A stretch of DNA of 64,000 bases from Bdellovibrio reynosensis. GTDB lineage: Bacteria > Bdellovibrionota > Bdellovibrionia > Bdellovibrionales > Bdellovibrionaceae. Location of the stretch: NCBI RefSeq assembly GCF_022814725.1, contig NZ_CP093442.1:3100001-3164000 (forward strand), written 5' to 3'. The first letter of the stretch is position 1; the number at the start of each line of letters is the position of its first letter. Below the pieces are notes generated by a model. That model did no database searches. It was not told where the DNA came from and worked only from the letters and a program-made list of their open reading frames with translations. The translations under genes and the position numbers were made by a program. Shown in pieces: positions 17,383 to 25,689 of this stretch.

Positions 17383-18144
17383 ATGCCACTTAAGGTAGGG
17401 CTCTTAGGTTTTGGGAGGACTGGTTCTGTTGTTGCTAAGGAAATTTCTAAGGACCCGGGATTGTCTTTAGAATGGGTTTGCAGAAAGACTGTCGATGATA
17501 GCCAACCTTTTGCTAGCCATCTTCTTGGGTATCACGAAGACTTTGCTCCGTTTATTACCATTGAAAATATTGATGAAGAATTTCTTAGGCGATCCCCCGT
17601 TGATCTTATTATCGACTTTTCCTCTAACTGCACCAGTGTTGCTTACGAGAAATTAGCGCGAACAGGTGTTCGTATTGTTAGTGCGATTTCAAATTATGAA
17701 CCCCATGAATTGGAGCTACTGAGCAAAGCAGCGCAAAATACAGCGGTACTTTATTCGCCCAACATCACGTTGGGAATTAACTGGCTGATGATGGCATCTA
17801 AGATGTTAAAAAGAATCATTCCCCATGCCGACATCGAAGTGGTGGAAGAGCATTTCAGAGCTAAAAAAGATATTTCCGGAACGGCATTGAAATTAGCAAA
17901 GCACTTGGACCTAAACGCTAAAGAACACGTGAATTCAATTCGCGTCGGGGGAATCGTAGGAAAGCACGAAGTGATCTTCGGCTTACCAAATCAAACCATT
18001 CGCTTGGTTCACGAAAGTATCAATCGCGCCGCTTTCGGCACAGGGGCCATCTTTGCCGCTAAATGGTTAAAGGATAAAAAGTCAGGCCTTTATTCGATGG
18101 AAAATGTTTTACAAGAAACCTTTTTGAAAGAACTGAATACTTAA
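17383..18144 (+). CDS. dapB: DapB-like dihydrodipicolinate reductase family protein
   Basis: NAD(P)-dependent reductase related to 4-hydroxy-tetrahydrodipicolinate reductase of lysine/diaminopimelate synthesis; 253 residues. ATG at 17383 has AGGAG 7 nt upstream; the longer frame from 17272 lacks support. The Rossmann motif LGFGRTGSVVAKEI lies at 9-22. The active-site block reads EEHFRAKKDISGTAL, compared with EAHHRHKVDAPSGTAL in classic DapB: the first His, the Lys and SGTA are kept, the second His is Phe, and one residue is missing at the Ala-Pro position. DapB function is likely but a divergent substrate is possible. Confidence 0.75.
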   Translation: MPLKVGLLGFGRTGSVVAKEISKDPGLSLEWVCRKTVDDSQPFASHLLGYHEDFAPFITIENIDEEFLRRSPVDLIIDFSSNCTSVAYEKLARTGVRIVSAISNYEPHELELLSKAAQNTAVLYSPNITLGINWLMMASKMLKRIIPHADIEVVEEHFRAKKDISGTALKLAKHLDLNAKEHVNSIRVGGIVGKHEVIFGLPNQTIRLVHESINRAAFGTGAIFAAKWLKDKKSGLYSMENVLQETFLKELNT

Positions 18145-18523
18145 AATGGGAAAACGCCTCAGGCCAGGGGGATAGATAACTAGGTAAGTGTAGTCGCAAA
18201 CAGTGTGAAAGAAAAACGCGGAAGCCAAAGGCGCTCTGTCTAAAAGATCTGAAAGTGAAAAATCAAAGCCAGTTCTCCTATGTCAAAATCGCAGAAACTA
18301 TTCCTTATAAAGTCGATATTTTTATAACCAGAGGATGGAGATAATTAGTAGGGGCAAATTGAGGTGATCTTAAAAGAATGAATATAGAAGTTCTTAGATA
18401 AGAATGAGAATGAATTGAAGATGAAAAAATGAAGACTGATTTAATGCAGAGACGAACTGTATTGTTGTGAGGTTGAGGCTTGTAATGCTGAAGAGTATGA
18501 ACGGAGCTGAAAAAAAAGGCCTA
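18145..18523. other. 379-bp region without a recognised gene
   Basis: No credible coding frame, tRNA, tmRNA, SRP or RNase P RNA signature is seen. The part around 18337-18456 is strongly depleted in C on the plus strand and repeats short GAATGA/GAAGATGAA-like words. The right end (about 18506-18528), read on the minus strand, holds a weak stem followed by eight U, a possible terminator for the neighbouring minus-strand gene. Confidence 0.5.
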
Positions 18524-19426
18524 TTAAGCCGCTTTGCTTTCTTTGTAAGATCTTTTGATTTGCTTCTTAAGCTGAGTGAACAAACTCTCTTCAATCTTAT
18601 CAAGTAGGATCGAAATTCTTTTTCTGTGCAATCCCAGCTTCAACCGTACTGGATCACTTGCCACAGTGACAGCCGTGGTGACGATCATCAAAAGCGCACC
18701 GATAATAACCGTCGCGATGAAGATGTCTTTGCCAGTAGGTTGGGGCGGAAAAAGATTATAGAAAGCTGAGCCCGCTTTTTTACCAAAGATGAATTTAGTA
18801 GAAGCATCATCATGGGCCCATTTTCTGGCCATCTGATCGCCCATCGCAGAAACACTTAAGTTCTGTTTGCCAAAGAAATACCAACCAGTCCCAAGGGTGA
18901 TGAAACTTCCCAATAAATCACTGATCGTATTCTGATTCGCACAATATTTTTCGACTTCCTTATTTAAGGCTAAATTAATATGCCTATTTGAAAGAGAAAT
19001 CTCGTTTTTTTCAAGCAAAGGCCCAAGGACTTTATGATCCTGAATCTTTTTAAAAAGTTCAGAATCGCGTTCGCTGTATTTGCCACCAAAACCTAAAAAC
19101 TCAGTCTGAATCTGCTTTTCAATATGGCGTTGGTAAGCCGTTTTAATCCCCGATGGCAGGACTTCAAAGAAAGGCACTAAAGCCGTCCAGCCGACTTGCT
19201 CTAAAGTCTCTACGATCTTCTTGATCGTTAAATAGGGGATAGACCAGAGCGAATTAAGGGGGTTGAGTAATAGATCCAAGGCCAGGACCTTTTTTTGAAC
19301 ATCAAGCGTGGCCTGCATAGAGTACTGATTAGAAATAAAGGAATCAATACAGGCGCGTTTTTCTTCAACGTATTCAGAAATACATTCTTCCAAAGCACCG
19401 AGGATAAGAGCAGATCTTTCAGGCAC
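18524..19426 (-). CDS. Hypothetical membrane protein
   Basis: Protein of 300 residues; no family recognised. The first 180 residues are mostly helical and amphipathic. Weak hydrophobic stretches occur near LLGSFITLGTGWYFFG and a clear membrane segment near residues 234-258 (ATVIIGALLMIVTTAVTVAS). A basic helical tail ends in many Lys/Arg. GTG start with GGAG 8 nt upstream. That GGAG lies in the 3' arm of a long hairpin whose U-run directly abuts the start codon, so expression probably depends on read-through from the imelysin gene or on opening of the hairpin. Confidence 0.7.
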   Translation of the reverse strand: MPERSALILGALEECISEYVEEKRACIDSFISNQYSMQATLDVQKKVLALDLLLNPLNSLWSIPYLTIKKIVETLEQVGWTALVPFFEVLPSGIKTAYQRHIEKQIQTEFLGFGGKYSERDSELFKKIQDHKVLGPLLEKNEISLSNRHINLALNKEVEKYCANQNTISDLLGSFITLGTGWYFFGKQNLSVSAMGDQMARKWAHDDASTKFIFGKKAGSAFYNLFPPQPTGKDIFIATVIIGALLMIVTTAVTVASDPVRLKLGLHRKRISILLDKIEESLFTQLKKQIKRSYKESKAA

Positions 19427-19484
19427 AAAAAAACTCCATTTAATGCTCTATGTTCTCAAAAAGAGGACAGAAATTAAATGGAGT
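19427..19484 (-). terminator. Terminator-like hairpin that contains the SD of the next gene
   Basis: Outer arms ACTCCATTTAAT (19433-19444) and ATTAAATGGAGT (19473-19484) are perfect 12-bp complements. An inner stem GTTCTC/GAGGAC adds six pairs with one wobble. On the minus strand the 3' arm carries the GGAG SD and is followed by seven U, then the GTG start at 19426. It also lies 40 nt after the imelysin stop, so it can serve as that gene's terminator. Confidence 0.75.
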
Positions 19485-19524
19485 CTTAAACTTCCAGACT
19501 TTTATGAAGTAGCGAATCTGAATC

Positions 19525-20823
19525 TTAGTCAGAATCCCCTTGGTTCGTCGGTGGAGCGCGAAGGGCCAAAGCCGCTAGGACTTCAGTTTTAAGCAAGAAT
19601 GCCACTTCACGGACGTCAGCGTGAACAGCGCAGATTTCTTCCTTACGATCTGTCATAGTCGAAGCTTTGCAAAGCGTCGGATCTACGGCTTCGATTTGCG
19701 AATATAAGCTACCAGCCGCTTGAGCTTTGATTACAGAAACAATCGCAGTATCTAAAGCTGCAACCATTTTATCCGCAACATCTTGGCGTCCAGATTGGAT
19801 TAACAAGTCGTCAATACCGAAAGCTGGATCTTTAGTATAGCTACCAGTGAAAAGCGCTTTAAAAGCTTTTAACTGAGCTTCAGCAGAAGCCAAAGAAAGA
19901 CCTGAATAGATATGCTCAACATCTTTCGCACACTTTTCATCATAGCAAGTGGCATGACGGCCAGTTGGTTTACCAAGCTTTACATCTTTAAGCTTTTCAA
20001 TGTTAGACATCGCATCTGTTAAAGCGTTGATAGCTTCTTTATGAGTTTTATAGCGAGAACCATCGATGATGTTTTTAGTGAAGTTGCCTTTAGCCACGCT
20101 CCACTTGTTGTTTAGCTCTGCCGCTTTACCTTCAAGGTCCTTTGTCAAAGTCAAAGCCCATTGGCAACGATCTAACCTCTTTTGTTCAGCAGAACGAGCG
20201 TTCCAAATTTCCATTTCTTTGTGTGCGCGCAAGTTGCACGTGCTTTTCATGGATGTTTCAAACAAAAGGTATTCAATCGCACCGATGCCACGAGTGTTGT
20301 ACGGAAGTGTTTCGCTGCTAATAGCAGAGTTGGCATTTTCAAAAACCTTTTTATCAACACCACAAGTGTTCAATAAAGGCCAAGAGTAGATAACAACATT
20401 CAACGCTGAAGTATTGTCAGTCAAAGGGCCCATCGGTGCTGCTTCAACTTCATGAAAGGCAAGAGCTACACGTTCCCAGTCTTTTTTAGCTTGAGCTTCC
20501 AAACGATCTGTCGGAAGGCCGGAAGGCAAAGCTTCGCAATACTCACGCACAGAATTTTTTAAAGAAGGAACAGCATTTGCGAATTTTTCAACTGCGCGAG
20601 CCATCACGTTGGTGCCAATATTGATCAGCATTTTTTGTTCAGTGAAAACACCTTCATTAGGTTTTTGGAAATCACCTGGAAGAGTTTGTTCGTTATTAGA
20701 CTGAGTGCCGTCAGTTCCTTTTTTAGGGTTTTTGATTTGATTGTTTTCAAAGAAATCAGCACATGCGCCAGTGAGTAGGAAGGTCGCAGCTAGGCACACT
20801 TTTACGAGATTTTTAGCAGTCAT
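19525..20823 (-). CDS. Imelysin-family lipoprotein
   Basis: Surface or periplasmic lipoprotein of the imelysin (peptidase M75, iron-regulated protein A) family; 432 residues. The signal peptide ends in the lipobox LTGAC near residue 21, followed by an Asn/Gly/Gln-rich linker. Imelysin helices begin near residue 60. The family GxHxxE motif appears as GIGAIEYLLF, so the His is replaced by Gly while Glu is kept; other Trp/Tyr landmarks such as VVIYSWPLLNTC are present. Imelysins are linked to iron uptake. It sits close to an iron-binding protein and TonB receptor. GAGG SD 6 nt before the ATG. Confidence 0.82.
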   Translation of the reverse strand: MTAKNLVKVCLAATFLLTGACADFFENNQIKNPKKGTDGTQSNNEQTLPGDFQKPNEGVFTEQKMLINIGTNVMARAVEKFANAVPSLKNSVREYCEALPSGLPTDRLEAQAKKDWERVALAFHEVEAAPMGPLTDNTSALNVVIYSWPLLNTCGVDKKVFENANSAISSETLPYNTRGIGAIEYLLFETSMKSTCNLRAHKEMEIWNARSAEQKRLDRCQWALTLTKDLEGKAAELNNKWSVAKGNFTKNIIDGSRYKTHKEAINALTDAMSNIEKLKDVKLGKPTGRHATCYDEKCAKDVEHIYSGLSLASAEAQLKAFKALFTGSYTKDPAFGIDDLLIQSGRQDVADKMVAALDTAIVSVIKAQAAGSLYSQIEAVDPTLCKASTMTDRKEEICAVHADVREVAFLLKTEVLAALALRAPPTNQGDSD

Positions 20824-20956
20824 AAAATCCTCACTTTTGATGAGGCAGTTGTGCCTTAAAATGACGGTTGTTACAAGTTTTCATAGCGCCCTTGGCAAAA
20901 TTGAAAACGCAATGAGGATTTCTTTAGAGTATGTTAAAATCCACCGAAAGGTAAGT

Positions 20957-21895
20957 ATGACTGATTCTTGGACACGTCTGCAAAAATTACTCTTTCAATT
21001 CGATGAGCCGACCTCAAGGCTTTATCATGTGAATGTCCTTTCCAGTCTTATTTTCATTCTTATAGTGATCTGGCTTGTAGGCAGACAGAAGAATGTTTCC
21101 CTAAGCCATTTGTTTAAAAAATGGGTTCTTCGCCGCAGATACTGGTGGAATCGCTCGACCAAGCAGGATTACCTGATTTACCTGATTAATGCGGGTTTAA
21201 AGAGCTTGTTGTTAGTACCTCTATTTGAATTCAGCTTTCAAATCTCTCAATTCGTCATTCGCCTTTTAGCCCCTCTAAATAACGGCGATGTTATGAATAC
21301 TCCGACTTCAAGTGGGCTTATTCTGCTTTTCACCTTAGGTGTTTTTGCCTGGGATGATTTCCTGAGGTTTTTCCATCACTGGCTGATGCATAAATTCCCG
21401 TTCCTATGGGAGTTTCATAAATTTCATCACAGCGCTCGGGTTTTAACGCCAGTGACTTTATATCGCACTCATCCGGTGGAATCAGCTATGGCCATTCTTC
21501 GTAACAGCTTAAGCCTGGGAGTAAGTATCGGCCTTTTCATTTTTATTTTCGGTTCCAGTTTTTCAGTCTGGACACTATTAGGGATTAACGGCTTCGGATT
21601 TATATTCAATCTTGTAGGGGCGAACCTGCGCCACAGTCATATTCCTTTAAGCTTTGGTCCGCTAGAGTGGCTTTTAATCAGTCCGATTCAGCATCAAGTG
21701 CATCACTCAAAGAACCAAGAGCATTACGATAAAAACTTCGGCGTCAGCTTAGCGGTGTGGGATGCCTTATTCGGCACCTTGGTTTTTTCAAAGAGTGTTG
21801 GAAAATTAAAATTCGGAATCAACGAACGTTATCGAAGCGCATTGTGGCGGCATTATCTAGAGCCATTCGCGACGGCATTTAAAAAGAACAAATAA
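20957..21895 (+). CDS. Sterol desaturase / fatty acid hydroxylase family membrane enzyme
   Basis: Di-iron integral membrane oxygenase of 312 residues. The start at 20957 (MTDSWTRLQ) has AAAGGTAAGT upstream; the longer frame would run back into the divergent imelysin gene. Several membrane segments surround the His clusters: FHHWLMHKFPFLWEFHKFHH supplies HxxxH and HxxHH, and HQVHHSKNQEHYDKNFG supplies the third. All eight metal ligands of the FA_hydroxylase family seem present. The substrate may be a membrane lipid or sterol-like compound; it cannot be decided from sequence. A terminator separates it from the convergent TonB receptor gene. Confidence 0.87.
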   Translation: MTDSWTRLQKLLFQFDEPTSRLYHVNVLSSLIFILIVIWLVGRQKNVSLSHLFKKWVLRRRYWWNRSTKQDYLIYLINAGLKSLLLVPLFEFSFQISQFVIRLLAPLNNGDVMNTPTSSGLILLFTLGVFAWDDFLRFFHHWLMHKFPFLWEFHKFHHSARVLTPVTLYRTHPVESAMAILRNSLSLGVSIGLFIFIFGSSFSVWTLLGINGFGFIFNLVGANLRHSHIPLSFGPLEWLLISPIQHQVHHSKNQEHYDKNFGVSLAVWDALFGTLVFSKSVGKLKFGINERYRSALWRHYLEPFATAFKKNK

Positions 21896-21897
21896 AA

Positions 21898-21930
21898 TAG
21901 GGAAGCTTGAAGCTTCCCTTTTCTTTTTCA
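21898..21930. terminator. Bidirectional terminator between convergent genes
   Basis: GGGAAGC-TTGAA-GCTTCCC is followed by a T-rich tract on the plus strand. It serves the hydroxylase gene and, read from the other side, the TonB receptor gene. Confidence 0.85.
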
Positions 21931-21944
21931 TAATCTAAAGAAGA

Positions 21945-24137
21945 TTAGAAAGTGTGTTTAAGACCTACAAGCAACGAACGTGCTTTGCCAGGGCGAGCCC
22001 CGAACGGTCTTAAGGACACCAAGTACTCATGATCCAATATATTATCAATACGAGCGTAAACAGAGCCTTGAGGTTGATACTGATACTTCATCGTCCAGTC
22101 CATCACACCGTAAGCGGGGATTTCTTGGCGATTTGTTTCAACCGATTGATCATACATTTTCCCAGTCCAAGAAAGAATAAATTCCTGAGAATACTTTTTG
22201 TACTGAGTTCCTACACCTAAACTGTATTGAGCTTCAGGAACATAAGGTAACGGATCCCCAGAGTGAATATCACCCACGCCCCATTCAGGGTTTGTAGTGT
22301 AAGAGTCAGCCGCAAATTCAGCCTTAGTCACAGTGACATTGAAGTTCACTGGGATATAAACATTTTTGTACATGAATCCTTTAGCAAAACGAGTTTCCAA
22401 ACCACGGATCATCGCTTTACCGCCATCAAACTCTTGATCTAAGGTGTTCCCAGTGCAACCTGAAGAAAATGAACAAGTCCCTTTGATATTCTGATAATCA
22501 GCTACAAAGGCAATACCTTCAGCAAAGAACTCTTGGTCCGGATTAGAGTAACGAACTCCAGTTTCGTAGTTCATACTTTCTTCTGGTTTTTCACTTAAAG
22601 TTTGCCCAGGGCCTACGATCGTCACGCCACGGTTTACACCCAGAAGGGCTGACCACTTGTCATTGATTTGATAAAGCGCGCCTGCACCCGGTACAAACAC
22701 GTTTTCAGTGCCATTTGATGATTCTGCCGTCAAATCGTCTTCAGATGCGTAGGTCACATTTTCAAAACGACCAGAAACCGTAAACTTCCAAGCTTGCCAT
22801 ATCATCTCGTCTGTTGCCGAAACGCTAACCGCTTGAGTGTTATCTTTATTGATCGCAGTTTTGCGACGAGCATCAGCCGTGCGAACCATATTCCCCGAAG
22901 TCATTGAGAAAATATCTTCAGAGTGATTGCGGCGGATTTGATCTTCGTGCAAACGAAGACCCAAGCTTAGTTGGTGAGTCCAATCATTCACAGTGTAGTA
23001 AGAAAACGATCCTAGCTGCAGACCTTGGCTATAGAAGTAGCGATCATTGTTTGTAACAACGATATCAGCGCCCGCGCCGACACTTGCTGAATCGGCGTTA
23101 CCAGACAATACGTCATAATAAAGCTGATTTGCGCCTTGATCAGGATTTCTTAATACAGAATTCACATCAACTGTTGTGTCTCTAAAGTTATTAAAGCGCG
23201 ACCAGTTACGATGGAATTTATGGTGATACCCAGTAGCCCAAATGCCTAAGTTTTCTTGCAACTGAGACTTATAGGTCAATTGATACTGTTCATGCTGCCA
23301 GTCCATCAAATCATTTTCAGAAGCAGCGTAACGGCGGTATGGCGAACTAAAAAAATCGTCTTGAGTTAAACCCAAATACGATTCGTCAGAAAGCTCAGTG
23401 CCGTAGCCTACTTTCCATTCAATGGATTGTTTGCGGTCACTTGTTAAGCGCTGTTCACCCTTAACAAGGAAATCGTTTTTATCAAAACCTGTGTTCTTAC
23501 CATTATCTAATTTTTTAAAGCCATCAGTTTGCAAATGGGCGCCTTCAAAAAGAATGGCCCCTTGATCCCAAACGCGACCCAAATTAGCGCGATATTTTTG
23601 CGTATTATAAGTTCCACCGGCGAAATCCAACTCTGTGCGGTTTTCCTTAGGAAGACTGCGAGTGATGTAGTTGATAGCGCCACCGATGGAGTTTGGTCCG
23701 TAAGGAACTGAAGCAACACCTTTAAACACTTCCATCGACTCTACTTTACTCATGAATGGAGTGTAATAAGCCGCCGGAGCCGAGTAGGGTGCAGGACCAA
23801 TCAGAATACCATCTTCAAGAATAACAATTTTGCGACTGCGATGAGGATGGGTGCCGCGCAAACCTATATTAGGACGAAGACCGAAGCCATCTTCCTCTTG
23901 CACGTAAACACCAGGAACCTGCTTTAACACGCGATTCACGTCGCTTTGTTGCTGCTGTTCGATCTTTTGTTTATCAATGAAATGAGCAGAATTCGGCTGC
24001 AGAAGTTCTTCTTCAGAACTGCCGATGATTTTAACAGGGCCCAGCTCAGACATTTTTGCTGAGACCTCAGAAACGCCTTCGGCCTGAGAATTCAGGCCGA
24101 AGAACACACACAAAACTATAAGGACAAAATTAATCAT
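21945..24137 (-). CDS. TonB-dependent outer-membrane receptor (FecA-like)
   Basis: Outer-membrane active transporter of 730 residues. A signal peptide (about 1-19) leads to a plug domain with VNRVLKQVPGVYVQEEDG and NIGLRGTHPHRSRKIVILED, similar to the FecA/iron-citrate group. The last residues LVGLKHTF end in the Phe typical of outer-membrane barrels. There is no extra N-terminal signalling domain, so it is not a sigma/anti-sigma transducer. It starts 2 nt after the stop of the periplasmic iron-binding protein gene, so both form one operon. Substrate is probably a ferric chelate. Confidence 0.9.
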   Translation of the reverse strand: MINFVLIVLCVFFGLNSQAEGVSEVSAKMSELGPVKIIGSSEEELLQPNSAHFIDKQKIEQQQQSDVNRVLKQVPGVYVQEEDGFGLRPNIGLRGTHPHRSRKIVILEDGILIGPAPYSAPAAYYTPFMSKVESMEVFKGVASVPYGPNSIGGAINYITRSLPKENRTELDFAGGTYNTQKYRANLGRVWDQGAILFEGAHLQTDGFKKLDNGKNTGFDKNDFLVKGEQRLTSDRKQSIEWKVGYGTELSDESYLGLTQDDFFSSPYRRYAASENDLMDWQHEQYQLTYKSQLQENLGIWATGYHHKFHRNWSRFNNFRDTTVDVNSVLRNPDQGANQLYYDVLSGNADSASVGAGADIVVTNNDRYFYSQGLQLGSFSYYTVNDWTHQLSLGLRLHEDQIRRNHSEDIFSMTSGNMVRTADARRKTAINKDNTQAVSVSATDEMIWQAWKFTVSGRFENVTYASEDDLTAESSNGTENVFVPGAGALYQINDKWSALLGVNRGVTIVGPGQTLSEKPEESMNYETGVRYSNPDQEFFAEGIAFVADYQNIKGTCSFSSGCTGNTLDQEFDGGKAMIRGLETRFAKGFMYKNVYIPVNFNVTVTKAEFAADSYTTNPEWGVGDIHSGDPLPYVPEAQYSLGVGTQYKKYSQEFILSWTGKMYDQSVETNRQEIPAYGVMDWTMKYQYQPQGSVYARIDNILDHEYLVSLRPFGARPGKARSLLVGLKHTF

Positions 24138-24139
24138 GA

Positions 24140-25126
24140 TTATTTGTAATCAAGTTCCTTGATGATGCGTTCAGCAGCAGGAACTTGCTCCCCAACGATT
24201 GACCAGTTAGCAGCGTCAACTTTGAAAGTACCCCAGTTAGCAATAAGAGTGTTTGCAGTCAAACCTACAGCCGCAGGATATTCCATGTGTTGGCTAGATA
24301 GGTGAAGTTGCGCAGAGTCAGTCAACATCAAAGCGATGAATTCCTGAGCTAGAGCAGCTTTTTGAGAGTGTTTTACAACGCCTACGCCAGTACCGTTAGT
24401 GTGTACACCTGTTGAATCTTGGTTCACAAAAAGAGGTTTTACTGGGAAGTTAGGGTTCGCAGCTACTGCTTGGCCCAAATAGTATGTATTCGCAATACCG
24501 ATGTCGCATACGCCAGTCGCGATAGCTTGCATCATCAAAGTGTCGTTTTTGAAAACGTCAGTTGCTAGGTTAGAAAGGATGCCAGCAAAGATGTCTTTAG
24601 CAGCCGTTTCACCTTTGTTAACAACTAGGTTAGCAATCAATGCTACGTTGTAAGTACCACCTGAAGTTCTCAAGCAGATACGACCAGCAAATTTAGAATC
24701 AGCCAAGTCTTCGTAAGATTTGATATCCGAAACGTCTACGCGAGAAGCATCGTAAACAAGAGTACGAGCTCTGTATGATACAGCAACCCAGTTGTCATTG
24801 TGATCTTTCATTGCAGGAAGAACGCGAGCTTTTACAGAAGCGTTAGTCAATGGTTGGAAAAGATCTTTTTTAACAGCTTTGTCTAAAAGAACTAAGTCTT
24901 TGATGTAGATAAGGTCTGCAGTTGGAGCTGTACCTTCAGCAACCAATTGAGTTTCCATGTCAGCGTAAGCTTTTTCAACTACGATAACGTCTACGCCTTT
25001 TTCTTTTTTGAATTGTTCAACAAGAGGTTGAAGACGAACCGCTGGACGGTCAGTAAGAATTGTCAAAGTTTCTGCGTTAGCAACAGCAGATACAGACACA
25101 AGCAATGCTACAACGAGCTTTTTCAT
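24140..25126 (-). CDS. Periplasmic Fe(III)-binding protein (FbpA/FutA-like)
   Basis: Substrate-binding protein of an iron ABC transporter type, 328 residues. The start at 25126 (MKKLVVALL) has AAGGAG upstream; 18 extra residues in the longer frame are not signal-like. The signal peptide ends near VANA. Family landmarks are LTILTDRPAVRLQPLVEQF, YRARTLVYD, ICLRTSGGTYN and the paired Tyr in ANTYYLGQA, which in FbpA/FutA ligate iron. No permease or ATPase gene is adjacent. The gene leads an operon with a TonB receptor. A 9-bp inverted repeat brackets part of its leader. Confidence 0.88.
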   Translation of the reverse strand: MKKLVVALLVSVSAVANAETLTILTDRPAVRLQPLVEQFKKEKGVDVIVVEKAYADMETQLVAEGTAPTADLIYIKDLVLLDKAVKKDLFQPLTNASVKARVLPAMKDHNDNWVAVSYRARTLVYDASRVDVSDIKSYEDLADSKFAGRICLRTSGGTYNVALIANLVVNKGETAAKDIFAGILSNLATDVFKNDTLMMQAIATGVCDIGIANTYYLGQAVAANPNFPVKPLFVNQDSTGVHTNGTGVGVVKHSQKAALAQEFIALMLTDSAQLHLSSQHMEYPAAVGLTANTLIANWGTFKVDAANWSIVGEQVPAAERIIKELDYK

Positions 25127-25167
25127 GAGATCTCCTTTTTTGATGGGCCAGGAGATAACTAAATTTA

Positions 25168-25290
25168 CTCGGGACCACAAGACTTACGGCGCTTCTTTTT
25201 TTAAATGAGAAAGCAATGAAGATGAAAGCTTATTGAGAACCCAATAAATCTAAAATACCGCATTTAAATTAATAACTTAGGGGTCCCGAG
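25168..25290 (-). promoter_or_regulatory. Widely spaced 9-bp inverted repeat in the leader of the iron operon
   Basis: CTCGGGACC (25168-25176) and GGTCCCGAG (25282-25290) are perfect complements, GC-rich within an AT-rich gap, enclosing 105 nt. On the minus-strand RNA they could form the closing stem of a structured leader about 42 nt upstream of the start codon. No known riboswitch core was recognised. Confidence 0.35.
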
Positions 25291-25323
25291 CATTAATTAC
25301 TTGGCAGTTAATGATGGCAAAAT

Positions 25324-25689
25324 TTACCCAGGGTACTTCGCCCGCAACTCGCGAAGTGCCGTCATAAATGGAGTCATTCCTGGAAAAGGAGAGATCTTTC
25401 CTAAGCGTTTTCCCTGATAAAAAAAGATGAAAGTAGGAATTCCGTGTAAGCCAAATCGAGTCGCAAGATCGAAATCTTCATAGGTGTTTACATGAAACCA
25501 CTTAAGTCCCAACGACTTCACATCCGAGGAATCCTGGTGAATCATTTTCTTAGCGACTTCACAGTTAGGGCAGTCGTGTCCCCAGAAGAAAACTCCCACC
25601 AACTCGTTTGCATGTTGTTCTAATTTACTGTCGAAAGTGTCGGGGCGAAGCTGTTCCATTTCTAGATCAGCGAAGATGGGATGGCTCAT
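25324..25689 (-). CDS. Thioredoxin family protein
   Basis: Small thioredoxin-fold protein of 121 residues without signal peptide, so cytoplasmic. The active site is CPNC in FFWGHDCPNCEVAKK (about residues 36-39) rather than CGPC, and the cis-Pro loop is GIPTFIFFYQGKRLG. The N-terminal 25 residues carry an extra acidic segment. Reduction of a specific partner is likely. It overlaps the rpoH-like stop by 4 bp (ATGA) with GAGGACGT as SD, so it is made together with a stress-type sigma factor, which may point to a redox or stress role. Confidence 0.88.
   Translation of the reverse strand: MSHPIFADLEMEQLRPDTFDSKLEQHANELVGVFFWGHDCPNCEVAKKMIHQDSSDVKSLGLKWFHVNTYEDFDLATRFGLHGIPTFIFFYQGKRLGKISPFPGMTPFMTALRELRAKYPG

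Noticed and set aside
18145-18523. Possible tmRNA, SRP RNA, RNase P RNA or tRNA in the gap
   Set aside because: None of the conserved sequence cores of these RNAs was found on either strand.
20741-20956. 72-residue extension of the hydroxylase-like protein
   Set aside because: It overlaps the start of the divergent imelysin gene, and the SD lies before 20957.
25127-25323. Fur box in the iron operon leader
   Set aside because: The AT-rich stretch has no clear GATAAT-type inverted hexamers; only the long-range inverted repeat is reported.
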